Positions 43,857-53,051 of a DNA stretch of 64,000 bases are shown here, piece after piece. The translations under genes were made by a program, and so were the position numbers. Location: contig CAWFIT010000017.1 in the NCBI GenBank assembly GCA_963815965.1, positions 124,001 through 188,000 on the forward strand, in the 5' to 3' direction. Source of the stretch: DASVFB01 sp963815965 (GTDB lineage: Bacteria; Actinomycetota; Thermoleophilia; Gaiellales; Gaiellaceae). Under the pieces are notes generated by a model. That model was not told where the DNA came from. It saw only the letters and a program-made list of their open reading frames with translations, and ran no database searches. Within the stretch, counting starts at the first letter, position 1, and every line of letters begins with the position of its first letter.

Positions 43857-44924
43857 ATGCTTGCAAGCATCACAAACAAGCCCGTTTCAACAGCTCTGTG
43901 GTACGGTCCCGCGCTCGTGCGGCGGCTGGACAGACTCAAGTCCCGCCTTCTCGTCACCGTTACTGTCTGCGCCGTCTGCGGGGTCGTCGGCGCTGCGAGT
44001 GGAGCGGCGACGCCGAAGGCGAATCAACAGCGCATCGGAGCGTTGCAGGGCGAAAACGCGACGCTCGCGCAGCGCGTGCATGCCGCCATTCTCGGCCTCT
44101 ATGCGCTCGATTCGAAGCTCGATCGCGCACATGCGGAGCTCGCATCACTCGGCGCGCAGCGCGAGCGAATCGCGCGAGAGCGTCAATCGATTCTGATTCA
44201 ACTTGGCGTGTCGCGACACAACGTGCGTGCATCGCAACGGCAACTTGCGCTTCTCGTGCACCGTTTGTACGAGCAGCAGTCAGACGACCCGCTCGCCGTC
44301 GTGCTCGGCGCAGAATCACTCGAGGACGCAATCGCCACGCTCGACGACCTCAGCAGCGCGGCGCGACAGCACCAGCAGATTGCCGTGCAGTCGCGTGACG
44401 CGCTCGACTCGCTTCGCGCGTCGATTCACGCGCTGGCGCAGAAGGACGCCCACATTCATGAGCTCGAGGACGCCGCGTCGAGAACAGCAGCGTCCCTGGA
44501 GACCACGGAGGGAGCACGCCGAGACTACTTGTCGACCCTCGCGGGACAGCGGCAACTGAACAGCGCGCAGATCTCCGGGATCAATGCTCGCGCTCAGGCG
44601 TCCGCGGCGACCAGCGCAGCCATCACGCCACGAATCGCCTCGGCCGGCGACGCAGGGCCGGCAGGCCGCACGATCACTGTCGTCGCGACGGGCTACTCGA
44701 TGAGCGGTTCTACGGCAACGGGCGTGCCGACCGGTTGGGGCACCGTCGCCGTCGATCCGTCGGTGATCCCGCTCGGCTCACGCCTGACCATCCCCGGGTA
44801 CGGCGAGGGCGTCGCAGCCGACACGGGATCGGCCGTGCGCGGTGCAGTCGTGGACGTCTGGTTCCCGACGCCACAGCAAGCTCTCAACTGGGGACGTCGC
44901 GTCGTGACGGTCACCCTCAATTAA
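43857..44924 (+). CDS. Coiled-coil 3D-domain wall protein (Rpf/MltA-like fold)
   Basis: 355 residues. Hydrophobic export signal near 33-52 (LVTVTVCAVCGVVGAASGAA), about 180 residues of coiled coil, then a C-terminal double-psi barrel '3D' domain. VVATGYSMSG, GWGTVAVDPSVIPLGSRLTI and GVAADTGSAVRGAVVDVWF show the three aspartates. 3D domains occur in lytic transglycosylases and stationary-phase wall proteins. It is divergent from the NlpC/P60 gene, 17 bp apart on the longest readings, and mirrors its architecture. Start ATG 43857; a later start nearer the signal is possible. Confidence 0.85.
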   Translation: MLASITNKPVSTALWYGPALVRRLDRLKSRLLVTVTVCAVCGVVGAASGAATPKANQQRIGALQGENATLAQRVHAAILGLYALDSKLDRAHAELASLGAQRERIARERQSILIQLGVSRHNVRASQRQLALLVHRLYEQQSDDPLAVVLGAESLEDAIATLDDLSSAARQHQQIAVQSRDALDSLRASIHALAQKDAHIHELEDAASRTAASLETTEGARRDYLSTLAGQRQLNSAQISGINARAQASAATSAAITPRIASAGDAGPAGRTITVVATGYSMSGSTATGVPTGWGTVAVDPSVIPLGSRLTIPGYGEGVAADTGSAVRGAVVDVWFPTPQQALNWGRRVVTVTLN

Positions 44925-44946
44925 ACTCGTCGTCCGGAGCCAGGAG

Positions 44947-45645
44947 ATGCGGGGGAAGCGGATGAGAGAGACGCTCGAGACAACCGAGCGCGTCGAAGAA
45001 GGCCCCCTCCGCGTGCTGCTCGTCGACGACCACGACCTTTTCCGGACCGGTCTGCGCAACCTCCTCGAAGAGCAAGGCGTCGAGATCGTTGGCGAAGCGG
45101 GCGACGGCATGCAGGCCGTCACGCAGGTCCGGGAGCTGGCGCCTGACGTCGTCGTCATGGATCTCAACATGCCCGGGATGAGCGGCGTGGAGGCCACGCG
45201 CCAGGTGAGCTCGATCGCCCCGCTCACCCGTGTCGTGGTGCTGACGATCTCGGACCACGACACCGACGTGCTCGACGCAATCCTCGCCGGCGCGTGTGGA
45301 TACCTGATGAAGGACGCATCGATCGACGAGCTGATGGCCGGGATCCGCGCCGCCGCGATCGGCGAGTCCCTGATCTCGTCTCACATCGCGGGCAAGGTGC
45401 TCCAGCGCATTCGCGCCACGAGCTCGCAGCCCGACATCGCCGAGACGATTCGTACGGAGCTCTCGGACCGCGAGATCGAGGTGCTGAAGCTGATCGCGAA
45501 CGGCAAGGACAACGCGATGATCGCCGCCGAGCTGCACATCAGCCCGAAGACGGTCAAGAATCACATCTCGAACATCCTCATGAAGCTGCAGATCGAGAAC
45601 CGCATCCAGGCGGCGGTCTATGCGGTTCGCAGCGGGATCGTCTAG
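44947..45645 (+). CDS. NarL/LuxR-family response regulator
   Basis: 232 residues. Receiver: VLLVDDHDLFRTGL (acidic pair), phosphoacceptor Asp72 in DVVVMDLNMPG, the Thr in VVLTISDHD and Lys in GYLMKDAS. Output: LuxR helix-turn-helix ELSDREIEVLKLIANGKDN ... AAELHISPKTVKNHISNIL. No histidine kinase is adjacent, so it is an orphan here. ATG 44947 is preceded by AGGAG with too little spacing; ATG 44962 is an alternative. Confidence 0.94.
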   Translation: MRGKRMRETLETTERVEEGPLRVLLVDDHDLFRTGLRNLLEEQGVEIVGEAGDGMQAVTQVRELAPDVVVMDLNMPGMSGVEATRQVSSIAPLTRVVVLTISDHDTDVLDAILAGACGYLMKDASIDELMAGIRAAAIGESLISSHIAGKVLQRIRATSSQPDIAETIRTELSDREIEVLKLIANGKDNAMIAAELHISPKTVKNHISNILMKLQIENRIQAAVYAVRSGIV

Positions 45646-45956
45646 GCGGCGCTTCGAAGCTCGGAACGCCGCTCGCGGAGCGACGTGAGGAGCGCGCGCA
45701 ATGTCTCGATGCTCTCGTTGGACGATCTCAGGCGCTCCGCGAGGTCGGCGAGCTCCGGCTCGTGGTCCTGGTCGGCGTCCGCGGGCAGGCCTGCGACGAC
45801 CTCGGCGATCCGCCGTTCGATCCGCCCGCGCTCACCCTCGAGCTGGAGGGCCTGCGCATAACCGTCTGTCAGCGTCGAGTCGACGCGCTCGAGAAACGTC
45901 CTCGAGGCTGCCCGGCCAGGGGCGGCCAGGAGATCCCGGATGTCGTCAGTGACCAT
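45642..45956 (-). CDS. Small helical protein, function unknown
   Basis: 104 residues, almost entirely helical with coiled-coil segments (LEGERGRIERRIAEVVAGL, ERLRSSNESIETLRALLTSL). ATG 45956 has GGAGA 8 nt upstream, better than starts further up. Converges with the response regulator, overlapping by 4 bp. No motif; a structural or regulatory role is likely but unassigned. Confidence 0.65.
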   Translation of the reverse strand: MVTDDIRDLLAAPGRAASRTFLERVDSTLTDGYAQALQLEGERGRIERRIAEVVAGLPADADQDHEPELADLAERLRSSNESIETLRALLTSLRERRSELRSAA

Positions 45957-46025
45957 GAACATTCTCCAACGGAGGGACCACGTCCCGCCCAAAAGGGATT
46001 ATTCAAGACGTGGTGAAGCCTGAAT

Positions 46026-46043
46026 ATAGGCCGCGCGGCCTAT
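46026..46043. promoter_or_regulatory. Perfect 18-bp palindrome upstream of PBP4 gene
   Basis: ATAGGCCGCGCGGCCTAT, between the divergent helical protein (start 45956) and the carboxypeptidase (start 46105). A possible -35 TTGACT lies about 30 bp downstream toward the latter. An operator for a dimeric regulator is likely, although it can also fold as a hairpin. Confidence 0.5.
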
Positions 46044-46104
46044 CTTCCCCAGCGTTCGGACCCATCGCTTGACTCGGTACTCGCCCACTTCGAAAATTCT
46101 GGCA

Positions 46105-47313
46105 ATGCGTCGCGCCATGGCGCTCCTCGCCGCCGTCATCGTGGTCGTCGCTGCCCCGGCGTCCGCGTCGGTCCGCGCAGACTCGACACTGGCCAAGCGT
46201 CTGTCGAAGGCGCTGCGCGTGCCGCACGTATCGGGCGCGAGTTCCGCCGCGATCGCCGTCGACCTCGTGACGGGAGAGCAACTGTTCGCGTTGAACGAGA
46301 CGCTCCCGCTCGCTCCCGCGTCGAACGAGAAGCTCCCGCTCACCTTCGCGCTGCTGACGTCGTACAGCCCGAGGATGCGGATCGAGACGAGGGTCGAGGC
46401 GACCGGAGCTCAGGTTGGAGACACCCTCAAGGGGAGCCTCGTGCTGGTCGGCGGCGGCGACCCGACGCTCTCGAGCGGCGACCTCACCAAGCTGGCGCGC
46501 GGCGTGCGCGCTGCGGGCATCCGCCGTGTCACCGGCGGCGTAATCGGCGACGAGTCGCTTTTCGACTCGAAGCGGGGGTGCCCGGGCTGGAAGCGGTCGT
46601 TCTACATGGGCGAGTCGCCCCCGCTATCGGCGCTGGTCGTCGACCGCGCCCGCTACCGCAATTACATGGCGCGTCGGCCAGCGAAAGCGGCGGCGCTCCT
46701 TTTCCGCGACGCGCTGTCGGCGGCCGGCGTCGCGGTCGACGGCCATGTCGGCGTGCGGACGAGCCCTGCGGACGCGTTGCTCGTCGCACGGAGCCTTTCC
46801 GCCCCGCTCACGAACATCGTCAGCTTCATGGATCTGAACAGCGACAACTTCACCGCCGAGCTGCTGTTGAAGCTGCTCGCGTTGACGAGCTACGACCGGG
46901 GCACGACAGCCGGTGGCGCGAAGGTCGTCATGCACTCGCTGAAGGCGGCCGGGATTCCGACCGCGGGCGTCCGAATCGTCGACGGCTCCGGGCTCTCCCA
47001 GGACGACCGGCTCACCGTCGCCGCGCTGGTCGGCATCCTGCAGGCATTCTCCACCGACCCAGGCCTCGAGGCGGAGCTGCTGCGCGCGCTTCCTGTCGCC
47101 GGCATCAGCGGCACGCTGAAGCACCGGATGCAGAACCCACCGCTGCTCAGGCACGTCGCGGCCAAGACCGGGACGACGAGCCTTGCCTCTTCGCTGTCCG
47201 GCTACGTCAAGTCGCACGTCGCCTTCGCGATCATCCAGAACGGGCACCCGCTCTCGTACTGGTGGGCGCGCGAGGCGCAGGACCGATTTGCGAAGGTGCT
47301 AGCGACCCAGTAG
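46105..47313 (+). CDS. dacB: D-alanyl-D-alanine carboxypeptidase/endopeptidase (PBP4 class)
   Basis: 402 residues. Signal peptide (MALLAAVIVVVAAPASA). The three penicillin-binding motifs are SNEK (73-76, SxxK), SDN (246-248, SxN) and KTG (354-356). LVLVGGGDPTLSSGDLTKLA and IVDGSGLSQDDRLT are PBP4-type. Trims or cleaves peptidoglycan cross-links outside the membrane. Its 3' end overlaps the convergent ligA by 15 bp. Fits with the two wall enzymes encoded 2-4 kb upstream. Confidence 0.93.
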   Translation: MRRAMALLAAVIVVVAAPASASVRADSTLAKRLSKALRVPHVSGASSAAIAVDLVTGEQLFALNETLPLAPASNEKLPLTFALLTSYSPRMRIETRVEATGAQVGDTLKGSLVLVGGGDPTLSSGDLTKLARGVRAAGIRRVTGGVIGDESLFDSKRGCPGWKRSFYMGESPPLSALVVDRARYRNYMARRPAKAAALLFRDALSAAGVAVDGHVGVRTSPADALLVARSLSAPLTNIVSFMDLNSDNFTAELLLKLLALTSYDRGTTAGGAKVVMHSLKAAGIPTAGVRIVDGSGLSQDDRLTVAALVGILQAFSTDPGLEAELLRALPVAGISGTLKHRMQNPPLLRHVAAKTGTTSLASSLSGYVKSHVAFAIIQNGHPLSYWWAREAQDRFAKVLATQ

Positions 47314-49320
47314 CTCGAGCAGTTCGGCTTCGCCGAGGATCGGCGTTCCCGTCTTCTGCGCCTTCGTCAGCTTTGAGTTGCCCGGCTCCTCGCCGACGAC
47401 GAGCCCGGTCGTCTTCTTCGACACGGAGTCGCCGACCTTGGCCCCGAGCTCCTCGAGCGCCGCCCGCGCCTCCTCGCGCGAGAACGACTCGAGCGTTCCC
47501 GTGATGACGTAGGTCTGCCCACTCAGCGGTCCCTCCTTCGGCCGTTCGTCCTCGCCGGCCTCGAAGCGAAGGTCGAGCCCGCGGAGCTCGGCGACGAGCG
47601 CACGGTTCTGCTCGTCCGAGAACCACTCGACGATCGATTCGGCGCGGTCCGGCCCGATCCCCTCGACCTCCTGCACATCCTCCTGCGTCGCGTCGAGGAG
47701 ACGGTCGACCGAGCCGAAATGAGCGGCGACGTTGCGCGCAGTCACCCAGCCGACGTCGGGAATGTTGAGGCCGAGGAGCACACGCCAGAACGGCACCTGC
47801 GCCTTGGACTGCTGAATCGCCTCGATCGCGCTCGTTGCCGAGATCTCCGCGAAACCGTCGAGTTGCAGCAACTGCTCCTTCGTCAGGCGATAGAGATCAG
47901 GGAGCGACCGCACGAGCCCCTCAGCCCAGAGACGCCGGATCGTCTCCTCGCCGACGCCCTCGATGTCCGCCGGACCCTGCACCCAGTTGATCAGCGTCTC
48001 GAGCCCGCGCGAGGGGCAGGCTCGATTTGGGCAGCGGTGCATCGCCTCGCCCTCGGGCTTCACGATCTCCGCGCCGCATAGCGGACAGTGCGTCGGCATC
48101 TTGAACGCCTTCGTGCCACGGCGGTGACGGCCCGCCGGTCCGACGATCTGCGGGATGACGTCGCCCGCGCGCTGAACGATCACGTTGTCGCCCTCGCGGA
48201 TGTCCTTGCGGTTGATGTCCTCCTCGTTGTGGAGCGTCGCCCGCGAAACGGTGACGCCGCCGACCTCGACCGGTTCGAGCATCGCCCACGGGTTGAGCGC
48301 GCCCGTCCGGCCGACGCGGATCAGGATCTTGTTCAGGCGCGTCACCGCCGTCATCGGCGCCCACTTGAACGCGCGCGCCCAGCGCGGCCGTCCGTGCAGC
48401 GCGCCGAGTTCACGCTGCTGTGCGGTCGAGTCGACCTTGATCACGATCCCGTCGATCTCGTAGTCGAGCTCTGCTCGACGCCGCTCCCAGTCACGGCACG
48501 CCGCGGCGACGTCTTCGATCGATTCGAACCGCTCGGCGAACGGGTTCGTCCGGAAGCCGTGCTCGCGCAGCCACTGCAGCGTCTCCCAGTGCGACTCGAA
48601 CTCGAGCCCTTCGGCGTATCCGATGCCGTAGACCCAGATCGAAAGCGGCATCCCGCGTGTGATCTCAGGGTTCTTCTGCCGCACCGAACCGGCCGCGGCG
48701 TTGCGCGGATTCGGCGTCGGCTTCTTCCCCTCGGCGACGAGGCGTTCGTTGAGCTTCCTGAAGCCGGACAGCGGCATGTAGACCTCACCGCGAACCTCGA
48801 GCACCGGCGGTGACTTCTCTTCCGGTGCGAGCCGCATCGACAGCGGTATCGAGTCGATCGTGCGCAGGTTCGGCGTCACGTCCTCGCCGCGAGAGCCGTC
48901 ACCTCGTGTCGCCCCGCGTACGTAGATCCCGTCCTCGTAAGTGAGGTTGATCGCGAGCCCGTCGATCTTCGGCTCGAGCACGTAGGCGACGGGATCGTCT
49001 CGGTCGAGCCGCTTGCCGACGTCGTCGGCCCACTTGGAGACGGCTTCGTCCGTCGTCACCTTGTCGAGCGAGCCGAGCGGGAGGCGGTGCTCGACCTTCT
49101 GGAACTTGTCCGACGGCGGTGCGCCGACGCGTAGCGTCGGCGAGTCGGGCGGGATCTCGTCGTCGGGCAGGTCGCGCTCGAGCTCGATGAGCTCGTCGAA
49201 GAGCCGGTCGTACTCCGCGTCGGAGACCTCGGGATCGTCGAGGACGTGGTACGCGTACAAGTAACCCTTTAGAAGCTCGCGGAGCTCGTCGATGCGGGAG
49301 GTCGTCTTAGAGGACGCCAA
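47299..49320 (-). CDS. ligA: NAD-dependent DNA ligase
   Basis: 673 residues, full length. Adenylation domain: SPTLRVGAPPSDKFQKVEH and the AMP-lysine in LEPKIDGLA (Lys118), TRGDGSRGEDVT, RGEVYMP. OB fold: NPWAMLEPVEVGGVTVSRATLHNE. Four-Cys zinc finger CPLCG ... HRCPNRACPS, HhH repeats (IPDVGWVTARNVAAHFGS), C-terminal BRCT (GQTYVITGTLESFSREEA). Seals nicks in replication and repair. TTG 49320 overlaps the upstream HAD gene by 14 bp and leaves a normal-length N-terminus; starts further up would run through that gene. Confidence 0.97.
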   Translation of the reverse strand: MASSKTTSRIDELRELLKGYLYAYHVLDDPEVSDAEYDRLFDELIELERDLPDDEIPPDSPTLRVGAPPSDKFQKVEHRLPLGSLDKVTTDEAVSKWADDVGKRLDRDDPVAYVLEPKIDGLAINLTYEDGIYVRGATRGDGSRGEDVTPNLRTIDSIPLSMRLAPEEKSPPVLEVRGEVYMPLSGFRKLNERLVAEGKKPTPNPRNAAAGSVRQKNPEITRGMPLSIWVYGIGYAEGLEFESHWETLQWLREHGFRTNPFAERFESIEDVAAACRDWERRRAELDYEIDGIVIKVDSTAQQRELGALHGRPRWARAFKWAPMTAVTRLNKILIRVGRTGALNPWAMLEPVEVGGVTVSRATLHNEEDINRKDIREGDNVIVQRAGDVIPQIVGPAGRHRRGTKAFKMPTHCPLCGAEIVKPEGEAMHRCPNRACPSRGLETLINWVQGPADIEGVGEETIRRLWAEGLVRSLPDLYRLTKEQLLQLDGFAEISATSAIEAIQQSKAQVPFWRVLLGLNIPDVGWVTARNVAAHFGSVDRLLDATQEDVQEVEGIGPDRAESIVEWFSDEQNRALVAELRGLDLRFEAGEDERPKEGPLSGQTYVITGTLESFSREEARAALEELGAKVGDSVSKKTTGLVVGEEPGNSKLTKAQKTGTPILGEAELLELLGR

Positions 49321-49927
49321 GCAGATCCTCCGGCGTCTCGACGAACGCGTCCGCATCCTCGACTCGGTGGATGCCGCCCCAGCCGACGGCGACGGCGTAG
49401 ACACCAGCCGCGCGCGCCGCAGCGACGTCGAACGGTGAATCTCCGACGTACGCGGCGTCGGCGGGGACGGCTTCCAGCAGCTCGAGCGCCTTGAGGATCG
49501 GCTCGGGCTCTGGCTTGTGCCTCTCGGTGTCGTCGGAGCCGACGACGGCGTCGAAGTACTCGCCCATCCCGGCACTGAGAAGAACCCGCTCGACCGTCGG
49601 TCGCCGCTTGGCGGAGACGATTCCGAGCCGCCGGCCTTCCGCCTTCAGGCGCGCGAGAACGTCGAGGACGCCGTCGAAGCAGACGAGGTCCGAGTACTGC
49701 GGATCGTTGTGCTCGCGGTACACCTGCACGAGCTCGTCGACATGGTCTGGGTCGAGGAGCGCCATCTGATGCGCGAGGTTCGTGCCGCCGACGCGCGCCA
49801 GGATCTCCTCGTCGGGGAAACGGCGGCGAAGAACCGTCTCCGTCGCGTGATGGAAGGAGCCAAGGATCACGGCGGCTGAGTCGACGAGCGTGCCGTCGAG
49901 GTCGAAGAGGACGACTGGGAACTGCAT
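49307..49927 (-). CDS. HAD phosphatase, phosphoglycolate/pyrophosphatase-like
   Basis: 206 residues. Motif I LFDLDGTLVDSAAVI, helical cap, motif II GIVSAKRRPTVE, motif III KPEPEPILKAL, motif IV AAYVGDSPFDVAAARAAG. Resembles PpaX/Gph, which remove phosphate from phosphoglycolate or pyrophosphate. ATG 49927, 3 bp after truA, so truA, this gene and ligA form one unit of overlapping genes. Confidence 0.9.
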   Translation of the reverse strand: MQFPVVLFDLDGTLVDSAAVILGSFHHATETVLRRRFPDEEILARVGGTNLAHQMALLDPDHVDELVQVYREHNDPQYSDLVCFDGVLDVLARLKAEGRRLGIVSAKRRPTVERVLLSAGMGEYFDAVVGSDDTERHKPEPEPILKALELLEAVPADAAYVGDSPFDVAAARAAGVYAVAVGWGGIHRVEDADAFVETPEDLLGVL

Positions 49928-49930
49928 CGG

Positions 49931-50644
49931 TCAATCGTAGGCAACGCGCGCGAGGTACAGCCCCCACGACGGGGCCGTCTGCCCGGCCTCGTCGCGCGCG
50001 CGGCCGTCGAGTAGCGGCGCCAGGTCGACGCCGTCCACCATCGTGCCGACGATCGTCCGCACCATGTGCCGGAGAAAGGAGTCGGCCGTGATCTCGAAGG
50101 CCAGCACGTCGTCGTCCTCGAGCCAGCGCGCGTCTTGCACGACGCGCGTAAAGACTTTGTGCTCGGTCTCCGTCCGCGTGAACGCCGTGAAGTCGTGCTC
50201 CCCGATCAGCAGCGTGGCCTGATCCTGCATGCGCGCGACGTCGAGCGGCCTCGGATACCACCAACTCCGGCGCGTCTCGAACGGCGAACGCACGCGGCTC
50301 CGCCAGACGCGGTAGCGGTACGTGCGGCGGCGCGCACTGAACCGTGCATTGAAGTCCGGCGCCGCTTCCTCAGCGGAGACAACCGCGACGTCGTCCGGCA
50401 ACGCCGTGTTGAGCGCCTCGGCCACGCGCTCGAGCCGTGGCCCGCCTTCCGCGTCGACACTTGCGACGTTTGCAAGCGCGTGCACGCCTCTGTCCGTGCG
50501 GCCAGCGACCACGAGACCGCTCCAGGCTGGAAAGATCGCGTCGAGCGCCTCTCTCAGCGACGCCTCGACCGTGCGTAAACCCGGCTGTGCGGCCCAGCCG
50601 CGGAAGCCGGTCCCGTCGTACGCGAGCGTTAGCTTCAGCCGCAT
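49931..50644 (-). CDS. truA: tRNA pseudouridine38-40 synthase
   Basis: 237 residues. LAYDGTGFRGWAAQPGLRTV at the start, catalytic Asp51 in VAGRTDRGVHALANVAS, ALPDDVAVVSAEEAAPDFNARFSA, and FLRHMVRTIVGTMVDG near the end. Isomerises U38-U40 in tRNA anticodon arms. truA commonly follows rplQ; here they are 3.3 kb apart, with four unrelated genes or remnants between. Confidence 0.96.
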   Translation of the reverse strand: MRLKLTLAYDGTGFRGWAAQPGLRTVEASLREALDAIFPAWSGLVVAGRTDRGVHALANVASVDAEGGPRLERVAEALNTALPDDVAVVSAEEAAPDFNARFSARRRTYRYRVWRSRVRSPFETRRSWWYPRPLDVARMQDQATLLIGEHDFTAFTRTETEHKVFTRVVQDARWLEDDDVLAFEITADSFLRHMVRTIVGTMVDGVDLAPLLDGRARDEAGQTAPSWGLYLARVAYD

Positions 50645-50722
50645 GTCAGGCTGACCTGCGTTTACTTGTCAGGAGTGCCTTATGTTCTATGACCTTGCGA
50701 CTCGATTGGCATACTCTACTCA

Positions 50723-51196
50723 ATGACCGAGCACGCATTCCTGCTCCAGCGCGTGCAGCCGGCGATGGTCGGGCTGATCGACGGCTCGCTTTCGACGCTT
50801 GCACCGATCTTCGGCATCGCGTTCTACACGCACGAGCCGCACGCCGCGTTCGTCGCCGGGCTCGCGACCTCGATCGGCGCCGCGATCTCGATGGCGTACT
50901 CGGAGGGCCTTTCGGACACCGGTGAGCTCACCGGCCGCGGCAACCCAGTCGCGCGCGGCTCGATCACCGGCGTCGGAACGTTCATCGGCGGGATTCTGCA
51001 CACGCTCCCGTTCCTGATCCCGGACTACCACACAGCGGTGGTGACGGCCGGAATCATCGTCGGCTTCGAACTCGTCGGGCTCGCGGCGATCCGCTGGCGC
51101 TTCTTCGACACGAGCTTCATCAAGTCGCTCGGCTACGTCACCTTCGGCGGCGCGGTGATCGCGCTCGTCGGCGTAACGATTGGCACCGCCGTCTAA
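50723..51196 (+). CDS. VIT1/CCC1-like membrane protein
   Basis: 157 residues, about four or five membrane helices. VGLIDGSLSTLAPIFGIAF matches the first-helix D-G-x-x-S pattern of VIT/CCC1 iron-manganese transporters, and AISMAYSEGLSD corresponds to the following helix. It is shorter than full VIT1 proteins and lacks the cytosolic metal-binding loop, like a family-related 'VIT-like' type. ATG 50723 lies 6-12 nt after a TACTCT -10-like box, so a leaderless transcript is possible. Confidence 0.75.
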   Translation: MTEHAFLLQRVQPAMVGLIDGSLSTLAPIFGIAFYTHEPHAAFVAGLATSIGAAISMAYSEGLSDTGELTGRGNPVARGSITGVGTFIGGILHTLPFLIPDYHTAVVTAGIIVGFELVGLAAIRWRFFDTSFIKSLGYVTFGGAVIALVGVTIGTAV

Positions 51197-51214
51197 CCGG
51201 CATAAGCTCGACGC

Positions 51215-53051
51215 GTGCGTTCCGTCGCGGGGATCGCCCGCTGGAGCATGCGCCGACCGTGGCGCGCCATCGCGCTCTGGCTCGTCTTCGTCGTCGTTGC
51301 CGACGCGACCGCCTTCGCGACCGGCATAAAATCCCTGCAAAACGGCCGCAGTCGGCGAGTCCGCGCGCGGCTACGAGTTGATCGACGAGCACCAGGCGTA
51401 CGGGCCTGCGCGCGAGTGCGGCTACGTCCACAGCGACACGCTGCCGGCCGGAAGTCCGGCGTTCCAGGCTGCCGTCCGAGACGTTAGGGCGCGCATGAGT
51501 CGCGATCTTGGCGACATCCAAGTGCGCACCGCAAGCACTCTGCACGACGTCATCGTCGTCGGTCAGTGGACGCATCCGTACGACTTCAGCGCGCTTCACG
51601 CATCGGTGGTGCCGTTGGGCAGGGCGCATCCTCTTCTACGTCATTCGTTCGCGGCAGGAGCGCCGTAGCGGCCTTCCGTCACACGAGGCGCTCGAGCTCA
51701 CGGCGCGCACGTCCGGACGGACGGTGATCGTGTCCGGCACAACCGTCGCCGTTGCGATGGCGGGCATGTACTTCGTCGGCTCCAAGGTCTTCAACGGGCT
51801 CGCGAGCGCCACGATCGCCGTGATCGTCCTGCGCGGTCGCCGGGTCGGTGACGGTGCTACCGGCCGTGCTGGAGCTGCTCGGGCCGCGCATCGACCGCGG
51901 GCGCATTCCCTTCCTGCCCCACCTGCACACCGATTCGACCAAGTCGCGTTTCTGGCCCGCCGTGATCGACCGCGTGCTGCGGCGGCCTGCACTCTCGGTG
52001 GCGCTCTCGGCCGGGTTGCTGGTCTTGCTCGCGTTGCCGGCACTCGACCTGCACTTCTCGAAGCCGAGCGACAACGCGCTCTCGTCGCAGAGCGAGCCGG
52101 AGGTCGCCACCTTCAGCAGGATCCGCGCCGCCTTCCCCGGCACGTCGGAAGCCGCGATCGTCGTCATCGCGGGGCCAGCGGAGCGCCGAGCCGCCGTCGA
52201 GCTTGCGCTCGGACGCCTCGAGGCGCTTGCGGTGACGCGCCGCGTCGCCCATCGTCCGTTCACGGTCAGCGCCGGTTCAGACGGCCGATCTGGCGCGCTC
52301 GAGCTGCCGCTTGATCGGCGCGGGCGACAACACGGCCAGCAGGCACGCGATCGGGATCCTGCGACGGGAGCTCGTGCCCGCGACTCTCGGCAAGATCCCT
52401 GGAGTCGAGACCGCGGTCACAGGCGCAACCGCCGAGGACGTCGACTTCACGCGGCAGATGAAGCACGGCGTGCCGTACGTGATCGGGTTCGTGCTCATCT
52501 TCGCCTTTCTCTTGCTGCTCGTCGCGTTCCGGTCGATCGTCGTGCCGCTCAAGGCGATCGTCCTGAACCTGCTCTCCGTCGGCGCGTCGTACGGCGTGCT
52601 CGTGCTCGTCTTCCAGCACCACTGGGCCGAGTCGCTGCTCGGCTTCAAGTCGAACGGCGCAATCATCTCGTGGCTGCCGCTCTTTCTCTTCGTCGTGCTC
52701 TTCGGGTTGTCGATGGACTACCACGTGTTCATCCTCAGCCGCGTCCGCGAGGCGGTCGACGGCGGAATGGCCACGGGCGACGCCGTGCGGCACGGCATCA
52801 CCGTGACCGCGGGCGTCGTGACGAGTGCCGCGCTCGTGATGGTCGGCGTCTTTTCGCTGTTCGGCTCGCTGTCATCGCTCGACGTGAAACAGGCGGGAGT
52901 CGGCCTTGCCGTTGCGGTGCTGCTCGACGCGACCGTGATCCGCGCCGTGCTCCTGCCCGCGTCGATGGAGTTGCTCGGGGAGTGGAACTGGTACCTGCCA
53001 CGCTTCCTCGAGCGTCTCCCGAGGACGCAGCTCGACACGCCTGCGGCTTAG
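51215..53051 (+). pseudogene. MMPL/RND-family transporter, decayed
   Basis: Family sequence is spread over several frames: ARWSMRRPWRAIALWLVFVV (helix 1), then GYELIDEHQAYGPAR (porter domain), RSRQERRSGLPSHEALELTA and VAMAGMYFVGSKVF, then VTVLPAVLELLGPRIDRGRI, then the last frame (52311-53051) with VPYVIGFVLIFAFLLLLVAF and LSMDYHVFILSRVREAVDGG. Frame breaks lie near 51350, 51615, 51840 and 52285. At 51615 the porter domain jumps straight to the helix 4-5 loop, so roughly 100 residues including helices 2-3 are deleted. This makes a true pseudogene likely. Confidence 0.85.

Noticed and set aside
48500..48560. tRNA-like T-loop signal (GATTCGAACC)
   Set aside because: Lies inside ligA coding sequence and no cloverleaf can be built around it.
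50645..50655. DtxR/IdeR iron box upstream of the VIT-like gene
   Set aside because: GTCAGGCTGAC is palindromic but only 11 bp and lacks the TTAGG..CCTAA arms.
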